From Microbacterium croceum (GTDB lineage Bacteria > Actinomycetota > Actinomycetes > Actinomycetales > Microbacteriaceae), in assembly GCF_023091245.1 (NCBI RefSeq), contig NZ_JAHWXN010000001.1, forward strand, positions 434,001 through 498,000: a stretch of DNA of 64,000 bases, in the 5' to 3' direction. Every line of letters starts with the position of its first letter. Positions within the stretch are counted from its first letter, which is position 1. A program made the translations under genes and the position numbers. Below the pieces are notes generated by a model, which worked only from the letters and a program-made list of their open reading frames with translations, searched no databases and was not told the origin of the DNA. Shown piece by piece: positions 1-7,665 of the stretch.

Positions 1-129
1 ACCCGTTCGTCGAGCGCCGTGCTGTTCCTCGAGCAGACGATCTACGACGAGGCGGGCGATCCGCTGAGCTTCTCGGTGGTGGCGATGCGGGGCGACAGAC
101 TGGCCGTGTTCTCCCACGCCCACAGCTGA
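1..129 (+). CDS. GntR/HutC-type regulator, C-terminal end only
   Basis: Only the last 42 codons lie in the window; the start is upstream of base 1. The visible tail contains FLEQTIYDEAG followed by FSVVAMRGDRLAVF, which closely matches the end of the UTRA effector domain in the regulator at 390-1181 (TLEQIMYDEAG, FSTVAQRGDRVRYF). It is therefore probably the ligand-sensing end of a paralogous GntR-family repressor. The DNA-binding part and its target cannot be seen. A strong hairpin follows the stop codon. Confidence 0.7.
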   Translation, partial: TRSSSAVLFLEQTIYDEAGDPLSFSVVAMRGDRLAVFSHAHS

Positions 130-135
130 CGCCGG

Positions 136-174
136 CGCTCACCCGCCGGCGAGGTGGGGTCCGGCGGGTGAGCG
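136..174 (+). terminator. Hairpin after the first regulator
   Basis: A perfect 14-bp inverted repeat (CGCTCACCCGCCGG and its complement) with an 11-nt loop begins six bases after the stop codon at 129. There is no T-run, which is common for terminators in high-GC actinobacteria. The remaining bases up to 389 show no further gene or clear signal. Confidence 0.65.
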
Positions 175-389
175 GTCGTCGTCGGCTCCTGCGCCGTCGA
201 CGACGGCGGCCATAGGGACTTCCGCTGGGCCGGAGATCCGTCGGGTCGCGCTGTTCCCCTCCGGATCTCCGAAGGTGGATCATCGCTCGTCACGAGGCTA
301 TGGCGCTCCGGATCACGACGACAACGCCGCCGCGACTGCGCCTGGATTGCGCCGCTCACGGCCGCGAGAACACCGGGCAGAAGCGGATG

Positions 390-1181
390 CTACGCCGCCG
401 GGGTGCCCTCTTCCGCGGCACCCTGAACGGCATCGTCGTCGACAGGAGACACACCTGCCGTGACGTTATGGGCGAAGTAGCGCACCCGGTCGCCGCGCTG
501 CGCGACGGTCGAGAAGCAGATCGCAGTGCCCGCCTCGTCGTACATGATCTGCTCGAGAGTCAGCACCGGCGCACCGGGTTCCATGACCAGGCGCCCCGCC
601 GTGTACGGGTCGGTCTCGGCCGCGCCGATGAGCAGTTCGCTCGCCGACAGGTGGATGCCTCCGTTCGCCAGGAACGCGTAGATGTTGTGGCCGAACTCGG
701 CATCGCGCAGCGCATCGGCCCGCGGCAGCACGAAGTAGTTGGTCGACACGGCGCCGGGGAATTCCAGTGCCACCGCGATGTACTCGACCCGCAGCACCTC
801 GGGCCCGCAGTCCGGAATCCGCGCGGCGACCACCGGCGGAGTGCGGATGACCGAACGATCGGTCACGCGCGGATAGGTCGACTGCTCAGGCACACCGTCG
901 ACACCGTGGAACGCCCGGAGGCCGAAGATCGACGGGAGCACCCCGGTGCGCGTGCCCAGTCCCGGGTCTCGGGTGACGACCCCCGACTCCGCCAGCTCGC
1001 GCATCGCATCCCGCACGACGGCGCGGGTGGAGCCCGTCGCATCCATCAGCTCCCATTCCCGAGGGAGCCGACCGCGCGGATAGTCCCCCCGTCCGATCGC
1101 CGACCGCAGCAGGAGGTTCAGTCTGCGACGTTCGGCATTGCCGTCGGGTTCGCGCAGATGCTGGGATGAATCCCGTTTCAC
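390..1181 (-). CDS. GntR family transcriptional regulator (UTRA domain)
   Basis: 263 aa. The N-terminal winged helix (about residues 15-85) has the GntR pattern, with LPREWELMDATGSTRAVVRDAM as recognition region and GVVTRDPGLGTRTG as the wing. The rest is an UTRA-like effector domain that normally binds a small metabolite or sugar phosphate. The start is GTG. No ribosome-binding site precedes it, but a -10-like TACACT lies 7 nt upstream, so the mRNA is probably leaderless. It is divergent from the S4 gene and convergent with its paralog ending at 129. Its ligand is unknown. Confidence 0.85.
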   Translation of the reverse strand: MKRDSSQHLREPDGNAERRRLNLLLRSAIGRGDYPRGRLPREWELMDATGSTRAVVRDAMRELAESGVVTRDPGLGTRTGVLPSIFGLRAFHGVDGVPEQSTYPRVTDRSVIRTPPVVAARIPDCGPEVLRVEYIAVALEFPGAVSTNYFVLPRADALRDAEFGHNIYAFLANGGIHLSASELLIGAAETDPYTAGRLVMEPGAPVLTLEQIMYDEAGTAICFSTVAQRGDRVRYFAHNVTAGVSPVDDDAVQGAAEEGTPAA

Positions 1182-1188
1182 GACGATC

Positions 1189-1230
1189 AGTGTAGCGATC
1201 GGGGTGCGCCGCCCGACAGGCCGTTAGCAT
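1189..1230. promoter_or_regulatory. Divergent promoter, two leaderless starts
   Basis: On the minus strand, TACACT (1194-1189) sits 7 nt before the GTG of the GntR gene. On the plus strand, TAGCAT (1225-1230) sits 6 nt before the ATG of the S4 gene. Both match the actinobacterial -10 consensus TANNNT at the spacing that places transcription start on the start codon. Neither gene has a Shine-Dalgarno sequence. Clear -35 boxes are not evident. Confidence 0.5.
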
Positions 1231-1236
1231 TCAGAG

Positions 1237-1464
1237 ATGACCAATTCCGCTCCGATCGACGACGTATCCATCGGCGGCGACATGATCCGCCTCGGCCAGT
1301 TCCTGAAGTACTCCGGTTTGCTCGACTCCGGCGGCGACGCCAAGGAGGTCGTGATCGACGGCTACGTGACCGTCAACGGCGAAGTCGACCGCCGCCGCGG
1401 CCGTCAGCTGCACGACGGCGACCTCGTGACCTTCGAGGGACGCACGGTCCGCGTCCGCCCCTGA
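1237..1464 (+). CDS. Small S4-domain RNA-binding protein
   Basis: 75 aa. The whole protein is one S4 RNA-binding domain of the YaaA/YbcJ type: IRLGQFLKYSGLLDSGGDAK, then VIDGYVTVNGEVDRRRGRQL and a short beta-hairpin containing GDLVTF. Such proteins bind structured RNA and are often linked to ribosome or RNA quality control, but the exact target of this short class is not known. The next gene, a methyltransferase, starts 43 bp downstream with its own ribosome-binding site, so the two may be cotranscribed. Confidence 0.85.
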   Translation: MTNSAPIDDVSIGGDMIRLGQFLKYSGLLDSGGDAKEVVIDGYVTVNGEVDRRRGRQLHDGDLVTFEGRTVRVRP

Positions 1465-1507
1465 CCGGACATCGCCTCCGCACCCCCGCACTAGCAAGGA
1501 CACTCTC

Positions 1508-2338
1508 GTGCAGCACTCCTCCTCGTACGACCTCAACCGCGCCAACTGGGACGAGCGCGCGCCGTTGCATCTGGCCTCGCGCGAGTACGCCGTCCAGTCC
1601 TATGTCGACGATCCGACCCGGCTCTCCGACGTCGTCGCCTTCGACCGCGAGCGGCTCGGCGACCTGCACGGCGTGCGCGCCGCGCACCTGCAGTGCCACA
1701 TCGGCACCGACACGATCTCGCTCGAGCGCCTGGGTGCCCAGGTCACCGGCCTGGACTTCTCCCCCGCCGCGATCGAAGGTGCTCGTGACCTGGCCGCGCG
1801 CGCGAACAGCTCGGCCGTGTTCGTCGAGGCGAGCGTCGACGACGCGGTGTCCGCACTCGGAGAAGGTCGTTTCGACCTGGTCTACACCGGGATCGGGGCA
1901 CTGTGCTGGCTCCCCGACATCACCGCCTGGGCACGCACGGTCTCGTCCCTGCTCGCCCCCGGCGGTCGCCTCTTCATCCGCGAGGGACACCCGGTGCTCT
2001 GGGCGATCGACGAGAACCAGGCGGACGCGCTCGTCCTGGGCTACCCGTACTTCGAGCAGTCCGAGCCGCTGGTCTGGGACGACTCGAGCACCTACGTCGA
2101 GACCGATGAGAGCATCCGTGCCTCCGTCACCCACGAGTGGAACCACGGCATCGGCGAGATCCTGACGGCGGTCCTGGATGCGGGGATGACCATCACCCAG
2201 TTCGTCGAGCACACCAGCGTGCCGTGGGAGGCCCTGCCCGGGCGTATGCATCTCGACGACAACGGGGAGTGGACGCTGACCGAGCACGCGGAGCGGCTTC
2301 CGCTCACCTACACGCTGCAGGCGACCAAGACGGTCTGA
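1508..2338 (+). CDS. Class I SAM-dependent methyltransferase
   Basis: 276 aa, GTG start with AAGGA 7 nt upstream. The SAM-binding fold is clear: LQCHIGTDTISLERLGAQ is motif I, GLDFSPAAIEGAR carries the acidic residue at the end of strand 2, and FDLVYTGIGALCWLPD is the motif-IV region. The C-terminal half (FEQSEPLVWDD, THEWNHGIGEI, VPWEALPG) is typical of a widespread cytosolic methyltransferase family of unknown substrate. The neighbouring genes do not suggest a pathway. Confidence 0.85.
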   Translation: MQHSSSYDLNRANWDERAPLHLASREYAVQSYVDDPTRLSDVVAFDRERLGDLHGVRAAHLQCHIGTDTISLERLGAQVTGLDFSPAAIEGARDLAARANSSAVFVEASVDDAVSALGEGRFDLVYTGIGALCWLPDITAWARTVSSLLAPGGRLFIREGHPVLWAIDENQADALVLGYPYFEQSEPLVWDDSSTYVETDESIRASVTHEWNHGIGEILTAVLDAGMTITQFVEHTSVPWEALPGRMHLDDNGEWTLTEHAERLPLTYTLQATKTV

Positions 2339-2372
2339 GCGGCGTCGGCTCATCCGTCGCGGAGGCGCCGGG

Positions 2373-2735
2373 TCAGACCGCGACCGCGCTGATCGACGCG
2401 TGCGGTCGACGGCCCTCCTGAATCCGCGCCTCACCGTCGACGACGGAGAACCCCGCCCCCTCGAGCAGCTCCGTCATCCCGCGGATCGACCAGAAGTGGG
2501 CAGTCGTCACGGCATGCGCGAACGGTTCGCCGTCCGGGCCGTCGAAGAACCCCAGGAGCAGGTGTCCACCGGTGCGCAATAGGCGGCGTGCGGCAGCGAG
2601 GAGTGACGGGAGCTCATCGGCATCCGCATGGATCACCGAGTGCGACATGTCGCCGAGGAGGGCCGTGTACTCTGCCGCGCGCGCGGAGTAGCTCTCGCGC
2701 ACGCGTCGGTCGGCCGTCTTCTGCCCCCGCGTCAT
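2373..2735 (-). pseudogene. Methyltransferase with in-frame deletion of the SAM-binding core
   Basis: 120 aa from the ATG at 2735. The N-terminus (RRVRESYSARAAEYTALLGD) and C-terminus (HADADELPSLL, GFFDGPDGEPFAHAVTTA, EGRRPHASISAVAV) closely match the methyltransferase at 21235-21849, but about 85 residues between them are missing. The lost part contains the SAM motif (ILDVGCGPG in the intact copy). The reading frame is kept, so a short protein could still be made, but it cannot bind SAM in the usual way. It is classed as a probable pseudogene. A non-catalytic role is possible but unsupported. Confidence 0.7.
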
Positions 2736-2810
2736 CCGGCACAGTTTACGTTTCCGTAACACAAATGTCTTGTCACCGAACCCGCGCCAGTTTACAGTGT
2801 GCTTACTGGA

Positions 2811-2829
2811 GGTAATCGAACTGATTACC
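2811..2829. promoter_or_regulatory. Inverted repeat, likely operator of the HTH-cupin regulator
   Basis: GGTAATC, a 5-bp spacer and GATTACC form a perfect inverted repeat 18 bp upstream of the ATG at 2848. A -35-like TTTACA lies at 2791-2796. The position between promoter and start fits autoregulation by the adjacent HTH-cupin protein, or control of the whole operon downstream. This is inferred from location and symmetry. Confidence 0.5.
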
Positions 2830-2847
2830 AGGAGAGGGGAGGGCGGG

Positions 2848-3414
2848 ATGGACGACAGCAATCTCGGCGCTCGCGTGCGTGAGCTGCGCACACTGCGGCA
2901 GATGTCCACTCGTGAGCTCGCGCGCCGAGCATCCATCAGCGCCGGGTACGTCAGCCAGATCGAGAACGGCCAGGCCAACACCAGCCTGGATGTCGTCCGG
3001 CGCATCGCGGCGGCCGTCGGGATTCCATGGACCGAGCTGTTCAGCGCTCAGCCCGCGGTGGGCACCGTGCTGCGCCGTGGCGAGCGCCCCATGCTCTCCT
3101 CGGGCAACTCCGTCCGCCACTTCAGCATCACCCAACCGCCGCTGGGAAACGTCGAGGTACTGACCTCGGAGTACGAGCCCGGCCACGGCGAGGGGGGCGA
3201 GAACTACACGCACGGCGACTCGCAGGAGGTCTGCGTGATCCTGCGAGGGAAGTTCCGCTTCAACCTCGGCGACCAGGAGTTCATCCTCGAACCGGGCGAC
3301 AGCATCGACTATCGCACGTCGACTCCGCACAGCATCGTGAACGTCGGCGACTCCGTCGGCGAAGCACTGTGGGTGGTGACCCCACCCTCCGCAGCCCCAC
3401 CCGTCACAACCTGA
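2848..3414 (+). CDS. XRE family regulator with cupin sensor domain
   Basis: 188 aa. An N-terminal HTH_3 domain (about residues 6-62: LGARVRELRTLRQMSTRELA, ISAGYVSQIENGQANTSL) is followed by a cupin_2 barrel (about 110-180) with HGDSQEVCVILRGKFRF and LEPGDSIDYRTSTPHSI. This layout is typical of regulators that sense a small metabolite and control the next catabolic operon (PuuR-like). The ATG is chosen because GGAGAGGGGAGGG precedes it. It probably controls the uptake and hydrolysis genes at 3593-8373. Its last codons lie in a 15-bp tandem repeat. Confidence 0.88.
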   Translation: MDDSNLGARVRELRTLRQMSTRELARRASISAGYVSQIENGQANTSLDVVRRIAAAVGIPWTELFSAQPAVGTVLRRGERPMLSSGNSVRHFSITQPPLGNVEVLTSEYEPGHGEGGENYTHGDSQEVCVILRGKFRFNLGDQEFILEPGDSIDYRTSTPHSIVNVGDSVGEALWVVTPPSAAPPVTT

Positions 3415-3429
3415 CCCGTCACAACCTGA
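3400..3429 (+). repeat. 15-bp tandem duplication over a stop codon
   Basis: CCCGTCACAACCTGA occurs twice in direct succession. The first copy holds the last four codons and the stop of the HTH-cupin regulator, and the second repeats them in the untranslated region. It looks like a recent replication-slippage event. Confidence 0.85.
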
Positions 3430-3509
3430 CCCCGGGGCCCGCACCGACGCCGGCCCCCTGCTACGCCCGCTTCGTCGTTCGACGACAGCGGTGTTCGGCG
3501 ATGCCGAAA

Positions 3510-3556
3510 CTGCTCGACCTTCACTACCTGCTCGACCTTCACTACCTGCTCGACCC
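3510..3556 (+). repeat. 18-bp tandem repeat upstream of binding-protein gene
   Basis: CTGCTCGACCTTCACTAC is present twice in full and a third time in part (first 10 bases), ending about 37 bp before the ATG at 3593. It lies in the leader between the regulator and the substrate-binding lipoprotein. Confidence 0.8.
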
Positions 3557-3592
3557 GAACAGCATCACCTCGACTATGTGCAAGGAGACACC

Positions 3593-4696
3593 ATGAAGAC
3601 CATCCGGACCACCGCCGCAGCAGTCACCGCTGCCGCGCTGATCGCCGCTCTCGCAGGCTGCTCGACAGACACGGACAGCACCGGCGGCTCGACGGACGCC
3701 CTGACCCCGGTCGAATTCGGGCTGCCCACGAACATGGGCGCCAACAACTCGCCGATGGCCGTCGCCGAGGCGCTGGGCTACTTCCAGGACGAGGGCCTGA
3801 AGGTCGACATCGTCGTGACGGGCGACTCGACCTCGATCGTGCAGGGCATCGACTCCGGTTCGCTGGACATCGGCAGCACGCCGCCCGAGCCGATCTGGCA
3901 GGCCATGACCAAGGGCAGCGATCTGCAGCTCGTCTACAACTACATCCGCAAGCAGACCGGATCGCTCGCCGTGCTCGACGACAGCCCGATCACGTCGCTC
4001 GACGATTTCGAGGGCGCGGTGATCGGCCAATACAGCCTCGGCACCTCGAACATGCTGTTGTCCGAGGGCATCCTCGCCTCAGCGGGGCTGGAGCCTGATG
4101 TCGACTACACGCACCTGGCGGTGGGCACAGGCGCCGCTGCGCTGCAGGCCCTGAAGACCGGTCAGGTCGATGCGCTGTCGCTGTGGGATACCGAGTACGC
4201 GGCATTCGAGGCGCAGGGCACTCCCCTGCGCTACTTCACGACCGACGAGGTCGCCTCCCTCTTCTCCACGACGTACTTCTCCAGTGCCGACTTCGTGGCA
4301 GACAACCCCGAGGTGATCGAGGGATTCGGGCGCGCGATGGCCAAGGCGACGCTGTTCACGGCGACCAACCCCGAGGCGGCGCTGCGCATCATGTACGACG
4401 AATACCCCGACACTCTGGTCGCCGGCAACTCGATCGACGACCAGTTGAAGGTCGACCTGGTCGCACTCAACGCGCGGATCGCGCTGCTGACCGCCGGCGA
4501 CCCCCAGGGCACGCAGTCGTGGGGAGCGTATGACGAGGCTGCGCTGACGGCATGGGGAACCTTCGCCCTGGATGCCGGCATCATCGACTCCGCCGTCGAC
4601 ACGGTCGCCGCGGCACCGAACACCTTCGTCGCCGCCTACAACGACTTCGACGCCGACGCGGTCATCGCCGAGGCCGAGAACTGGAGCGCCGAATGA
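3593..4696 (+). CDS. ABC transporter substrate-binding lipoprotein (SsuA/NMT1 type)
   Basis: 367 aa. The signal peptide ends in the lipobox LAGC (residues about 19-22), so the protein is tethered to the outer face of the membrane. The mature part has the NMT1/SsuA fold: FGLPTNMGANNSPMAVAEAL, LGYFQDEGLKVDIV, GIDSGSLDIGSTPPEP, VDALSLWDTEYAAFE. Family members bind sulfonates, nitrate, taurine or pyrimidine precursors. The ATG at 3593 follows AAGGAG. It overlaps the amidohydrolase by ATGA and precedes the matching ATPase and permease. The ligand is probably an amide or ester split by the amidohydrolase, but this is inference. Confidence 0.88.
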   Translation: MKTIRTTAAAVTAAALIAALAGCSTDTDSTGGSTDALTPVEFGLPTNMGANNSPMAVAEALGYFQDEGLKVDIVVTGDSTSIVQGIDSGSLDIGSTPPEPIWQAMTKGSDLQLVYNYIRKQTGSLAVLDDSPITSLDDFEGAVIGQYSLGTSNMLLSEGILASAGLEPDVDYTHLAVGTGAAALQALKTGQVDALSLWDTEYAAFEAQGTPLRYFTTDEVASLFSTTYFSSADFVADNPEVIEGFGRAMAKATLFTATNPEAALRIMYDEYPDTLVAGNSIDDQLKVDLVALNARIALLTAGDPQGTQSWGAYDEAALTAWGTFALDAGIIDSAVDTVAAAPNTFVAAYNDFDADAVIAEAENWSAE

Positions 4697-6030
4697 GCAT
4701 CCCGACCTTCACCGCCGGTATCCCGGCGATCGATCACCATTCCCACGCCGGCTATGTGCGGCCGGGCGAGCGACTGGAAGGAATCGACGCCCTGCAGCGC
4801 GAGAACGCGATGGGACACGTCGAGGCGAACCTTCCTGTCGAGGTGTTCGACGCATTCATCGCCGCCCGGGCCGCCGACGATGACACCACGCTCGCCCGGC
4901 TGGAGGCGGACCACGGTATCCAGGCGCTCATCGACGAGAGCGTTGTCTTCCAGTCGACGTCGGTCTACGGGGTCTCGCTGGCTGAGGGAACCCGTGCCCT
5001 CTACGGCGAGCTCGACCACGCGGAGGCCGTACGGGTGAGTGCGCAGCAGCGCGAGGACGACTTCCCCGGCCTGTACGACCGCGCGCTGGAGGTGTCGGAG
5101 ACGGCCCTCGTGCTCACCGACATCCCCGCGATCGATGCGCAGTCCTGGTCTCCCGAACGGTACAAGCCGATCGGACGGATCGACCCGTACCTGTATCCGT
5201 TCGGTCACCCCGTGTTCCGCCGTCGCGGCTCGGACACCCCGAGGTTCCAGAGGGTGTTCGGCTCGATCCTGCGGGATCTGCTGGATGCCGAGGGGCTGGG
5301 CGAACCGCCGACGACGCTCGGCGCCTACCTCGACTTCGTGCGCGGATCGATCGTCCGGCGGCAGGAGAGCGGATTCGTCGGCCTCAAGATCGCCTCGGCC
5401 TACGTGCGCTCGCTCGATTTCACCCGACGCTCCCGCGAGGAGGCCGAGACGGCGTATGCGCTGTTGCGACAGGACGCCGCGGCGGTCGAGACACCGGCCT
5501 ACACCGCCCTCGCCGACTACCTGATCTTCGCGATCGCGGAGCTGGCGGTGGAGCGTGAGCTGCCCCTGCAGATCCACACCGGCATGGGCCATGCCGAACC
5601 GGGTCTGCTGCTGTCGGGCGCCGATCCGCGCCTCCTGGAGCCGCTGCTGTCGGATCGTGCACTGAACCGGCTGCGGGTGATCCTCATCCACGGCGGGTAT
5701 CCCTACACATCCCATCTGGCCGCACTCAGTCAGGCGCACGGGAACGTGTTCGTGGACTTCTCCTGGATGCCGTATCTGCACCACCATGCGCTGGAGCGCA
5801 TGCTGCAGGAATGGTTGGAGCTGTTGCCGGCCGACAAGGTCATGTTCGGGACGGACACCGGGCACCCGGAGTTCCACGTCGCGTCGGTGGCTCGTGGCCG
5901 TCTGCTGCTGGACCGGGCGCTCGCATCCGGGGTGGCGGATCGGCTGTGGACGACGACGCAGGCGGAGTGGTTGGCCCGTCGAGTACTGAACGAGAACCTG
6001 ACTCGTGTCTATGGATTGGAGGCATTATGA
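4693..6030 (+). CDS. Amidohydrolase-superfamily protein (FluG/COG2159-like)
   Basis: 445 aa, a metal-dependent TIM-barrel hydrolase. Metal ligands are visible in order: IDHHSHAGY (HxH) near the N-terminus, LQIHTGMG, VILIHGGYPYTSHLAAL and, near the end, MFGTDTGHPEFH with the catalytic Asp. The middle part VGLKIASAYVRSLDF resembles the amidohydrolase half of FluG-type proteins. It is coupled by ATGA overlaps to the binding protein before it and the ATPase after it. A hydrolase placed inside a transporter operon suggests that it acts on the imported substrate in the cytosol. The substrate is unknown. Confidence 0.82.
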   Translation: MSIPTFTAGIPAIDHHSHAGYVRPGERLEGIDALQRENAMGHVEANLPVEVFDAFIAARAADDDTTLARLEADHGIQALIDESVVFQSTSVYGVSLAEGTRALYGELDHAEAVRVSAQQREDDFPGLYDRALEVSETALVLTDIPAIDAQSWSPERYKPIGRIDPYLYPFGHPVFRRRGSDTPRFQRVFGSILRDLLDAEGLGEPPTTLGAYLDFVRGSIVRRQESGFVGLKIASAYVRSLDFTRRSREEAETAYALLRQDAAAVETPAYTALADYLIFAIAELAVERELPLQIHTGMGHAEPGLLLSGADPRLLEPLLSDRALNRLRVILIHGGYPYTSHLAALSQAHGNVFVDFSWMPYLHHHALERMLQEWLELLPADKVMFGTDTGHPEFHVASVARGRLLLDRALASGVADRLWTTTQAEWLARRVLNENLTRVYGLEAL

Positions 6031-6788
6031 GCACGCTGATCGAGATCGAAGACCTGTCGAAGGTCTATCAGACCCGCACCGGGGATGTGACCGCGCTCTC
6101 GCACGTGGACCTGGGAATCGGCGAGGGTGAGTTCGTCTCGATCCTCGGCCCCAGCGGATGCGGCAAGACGACGCTGCTGCGGATCCTCGCAGGACTGGAA
6201 CAGCACACGGCCGGGTCGGCGACGATCTCCGGAGTGCCGATCGGAGCCCCGCGCGGAGAGGCGGGGATGGTCTTCCAGAAGGCGACGCTGCTGCCGTGGC
6301 TGAACATCCTCGACAACGTGCTGCTGCCGCTGAGCCTGAAGCGACGCGTCACGGCGGCCGACCGCGGTCACGCGACGAGCCTGTTGACGATGGTCGGGCT
6401 CGGGGACTTCGTGTCCAAGCATCCGCATGAGCTGTCCGGAGGCATGCAGCAGCGTGCTGCGATCTGCCGGGCGCTCGTACACGATCCGGCCGTGCTCCTG
6501 ATGGATGAGCCGTTCGGCGCCCTGGATGCGATGACCCGCGACGCGTTGAACGTGGAGTTGAACCGCATCTGGCGGGAGACCGCGACCACCGCGGTCCTGA
6601 TCACCCACAGCATCAGCGAGGCCGTGTTCCTCGCTGAGCGCGTCGTGGTGATGACCGCTCGCCCTGGGAGGATCGCCGAGATCATCGACATCCCGTTCGG
6701 GAAGACGCGGACCCCGGAGTTGCTCGGAGATCCCGAGTTCGCCGCGCTCACCGCACACATCCGTCGACACTTCGAGGTGGCAGCATGA
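6027..6788 (+). CDS. ABC transporter ATP-binding protein (SsuB/NrtD type)
   Basis: 253 aa with all ABC ATPase motifs: Walker A GPSGCGKTTLL, Q-loop VFQKATLLPWLN, signature LSGGMQQRAAICRAL, Walker B VLLMDEPFGALD and switch His in LITHSISEAVFLA. The sequence is of the nitrate/sulfonate/taurine importer class, matching the binding protein at 3593 and the permease at 6785. It overlaps both neighbours by ATGA, which points to translational coupling. Confidence 0.92.
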   Translation: MSTLIEIEDLSKVYQTRTGDVTALSHVDLGIGEGEFVSILGPSGCGKTTLLRILAGLEQHTAGSATISGVPIGAPRGEAGMVFQKATLLPWLNILDNVLLPLSLKRRVTAADRGHATSLLTMVGLGDFVSKHPHELSGGMQQRAAICRALVHDPAVLLMDEPFGALDAMTRDALNVELNRIWRETATTAVLITHSISEAVFLAERVVVMTARPGRIAEIIDIPFGKTRTPELLGDPEFAALTAHIRRHFEVAA

Positions 6789-7606
6789 CCGTGCACGCGC
6801 AGACCGCGCCGATGCAGACCGCAACGGCCCGGCGGCCACTCGTGAACACACCCATGAAGCGCACTCTCGCTTCACTGGGCCTGCTGGCGGTGCTGCTCCT
6901 CGCCTGGCAGTTCGTGCCGGGGTGGACGAACACCCCCGAGTACGTCGTGCCTCCGCTCAGCGACGTGCTGGCGGCCCTGTTCGATCCGGCGGCGCTGCCG
7001 CGGTATCTGGAGAACGCCGCCTCGACGATGTCGATCGTGCTGCTGGGTCTCGTCATCGGTGTCGTAGCGGGGCTGGTACTGGCCATCCTGCTGGCGCAAT
7101 CCCCCACCGCCTATGCCGTGGTGTTCCCGTACATCGTCGCGATCGAGTCGATCCCGAAGGTGGCCGTCGCGCCGCTGTTCATCATCTGGTTCGGATTCGG
7201 GATGCCGTCGAAGGTCGTCGTCGTGGTGCTGCTGGCGTTCTTCCCGATGCTCGTGAACGCGCTGCACGGGTTCCGCGGGGTCGATCGGGATCAGCTGGAC
7301 CTGTTCCGCGTGAACGGGGCGAAGCCGCTGCAGATTCAGACCAGGCTCATGCTGCCGGCCGCGCTCCCGCAGATCTTCTCCGGGCTCGAGCTGGCCGTCG
7401 CCAACTCGATGATCGGCGCGATCGTGGCGGAGTTCGTCGGAGCCCAGAAGGGTCTCGGTGTGCTGATCCTGCAGGCGCAGGGACGGATGGAGACGGCGGC
7501 CGTGTTCGCGCTGCTGATCATCCTGTCTGTCCTGGGCATCCTGCTCAACCTCGCCGTGCGAGTGCTGCGGAAGATCGTCATCCGCTGGGAGATCACGGCG
7601 CGCTGA
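6785..7606 (+). CDS. ABC transporter permease (SsuC/TauC type)
   Basis: 273 aa, about six membrane segments starting with SLGLLAVLLLAWQFVPGW. The cytoplasmic loop that docks to the ATPase is present (FRGVDRDQLDLFRVNGAKPL, then LPAALPQIFSGLELAVANSM). It completes the importer with the genes at 3593 and 6027. A single permease gene is normal for this family, which works as a homodimer. A hairpin follows before the DUF1028 gene. Confidence 0.92.
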   Translation: MTVHAQTAPMQTATARRPLVNTPMKRTLASLGLLAVLLLAWQFVPGWTNTPEYVVPPLSDVLAALFDPAALPRYLENAASTMSIVLLGLVIGVVAGLVLAILLAQSPTAYAVVFPYIVAIESIPKVAVAPLFIIWFGFGMPSKVVVVVLLAFFPMLVNALHGFRGVDRDQLDLFRVNGAKPLQIQTRLMLPAALPQIFSGLELAVANSMIGAIVAEFVGAQKGLGVLILQAQGRMETAAVFALLIILSVLGILLNLAVRVLRKIVIRWEITAR

Positions 7607-7615
7607 GCGCCCTGC

Positions 7616-7648
7616 GAGTGGGGGCGCGCTGACGGTGCGCCCCCACTC
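7616..7648 (+). terminator. Intercistronic hairpin
   Basis: GAGTGGGGGCGC pairs perfectly with GCGCCCCCACTC across a 9-nt loop, between the permease stop and the DUF1028 ribosome-binding site. It may reduce read-through into the last gene of the operon or protect the upstream transcript. Confidence 0.55.
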
Positions 7649-7665
7649 AGACGAGAGGAGAAGTC

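Noticed and set aside
2736..3005. N-terminal extension of the shortened methyltransferase to 210 aa.
   Set aside because: The extension runs through the promoter and coding region of the divergent HTH-cupin gene and has no similarity to the paralog; the ATG at 2735 fits the conserved N-terminus.
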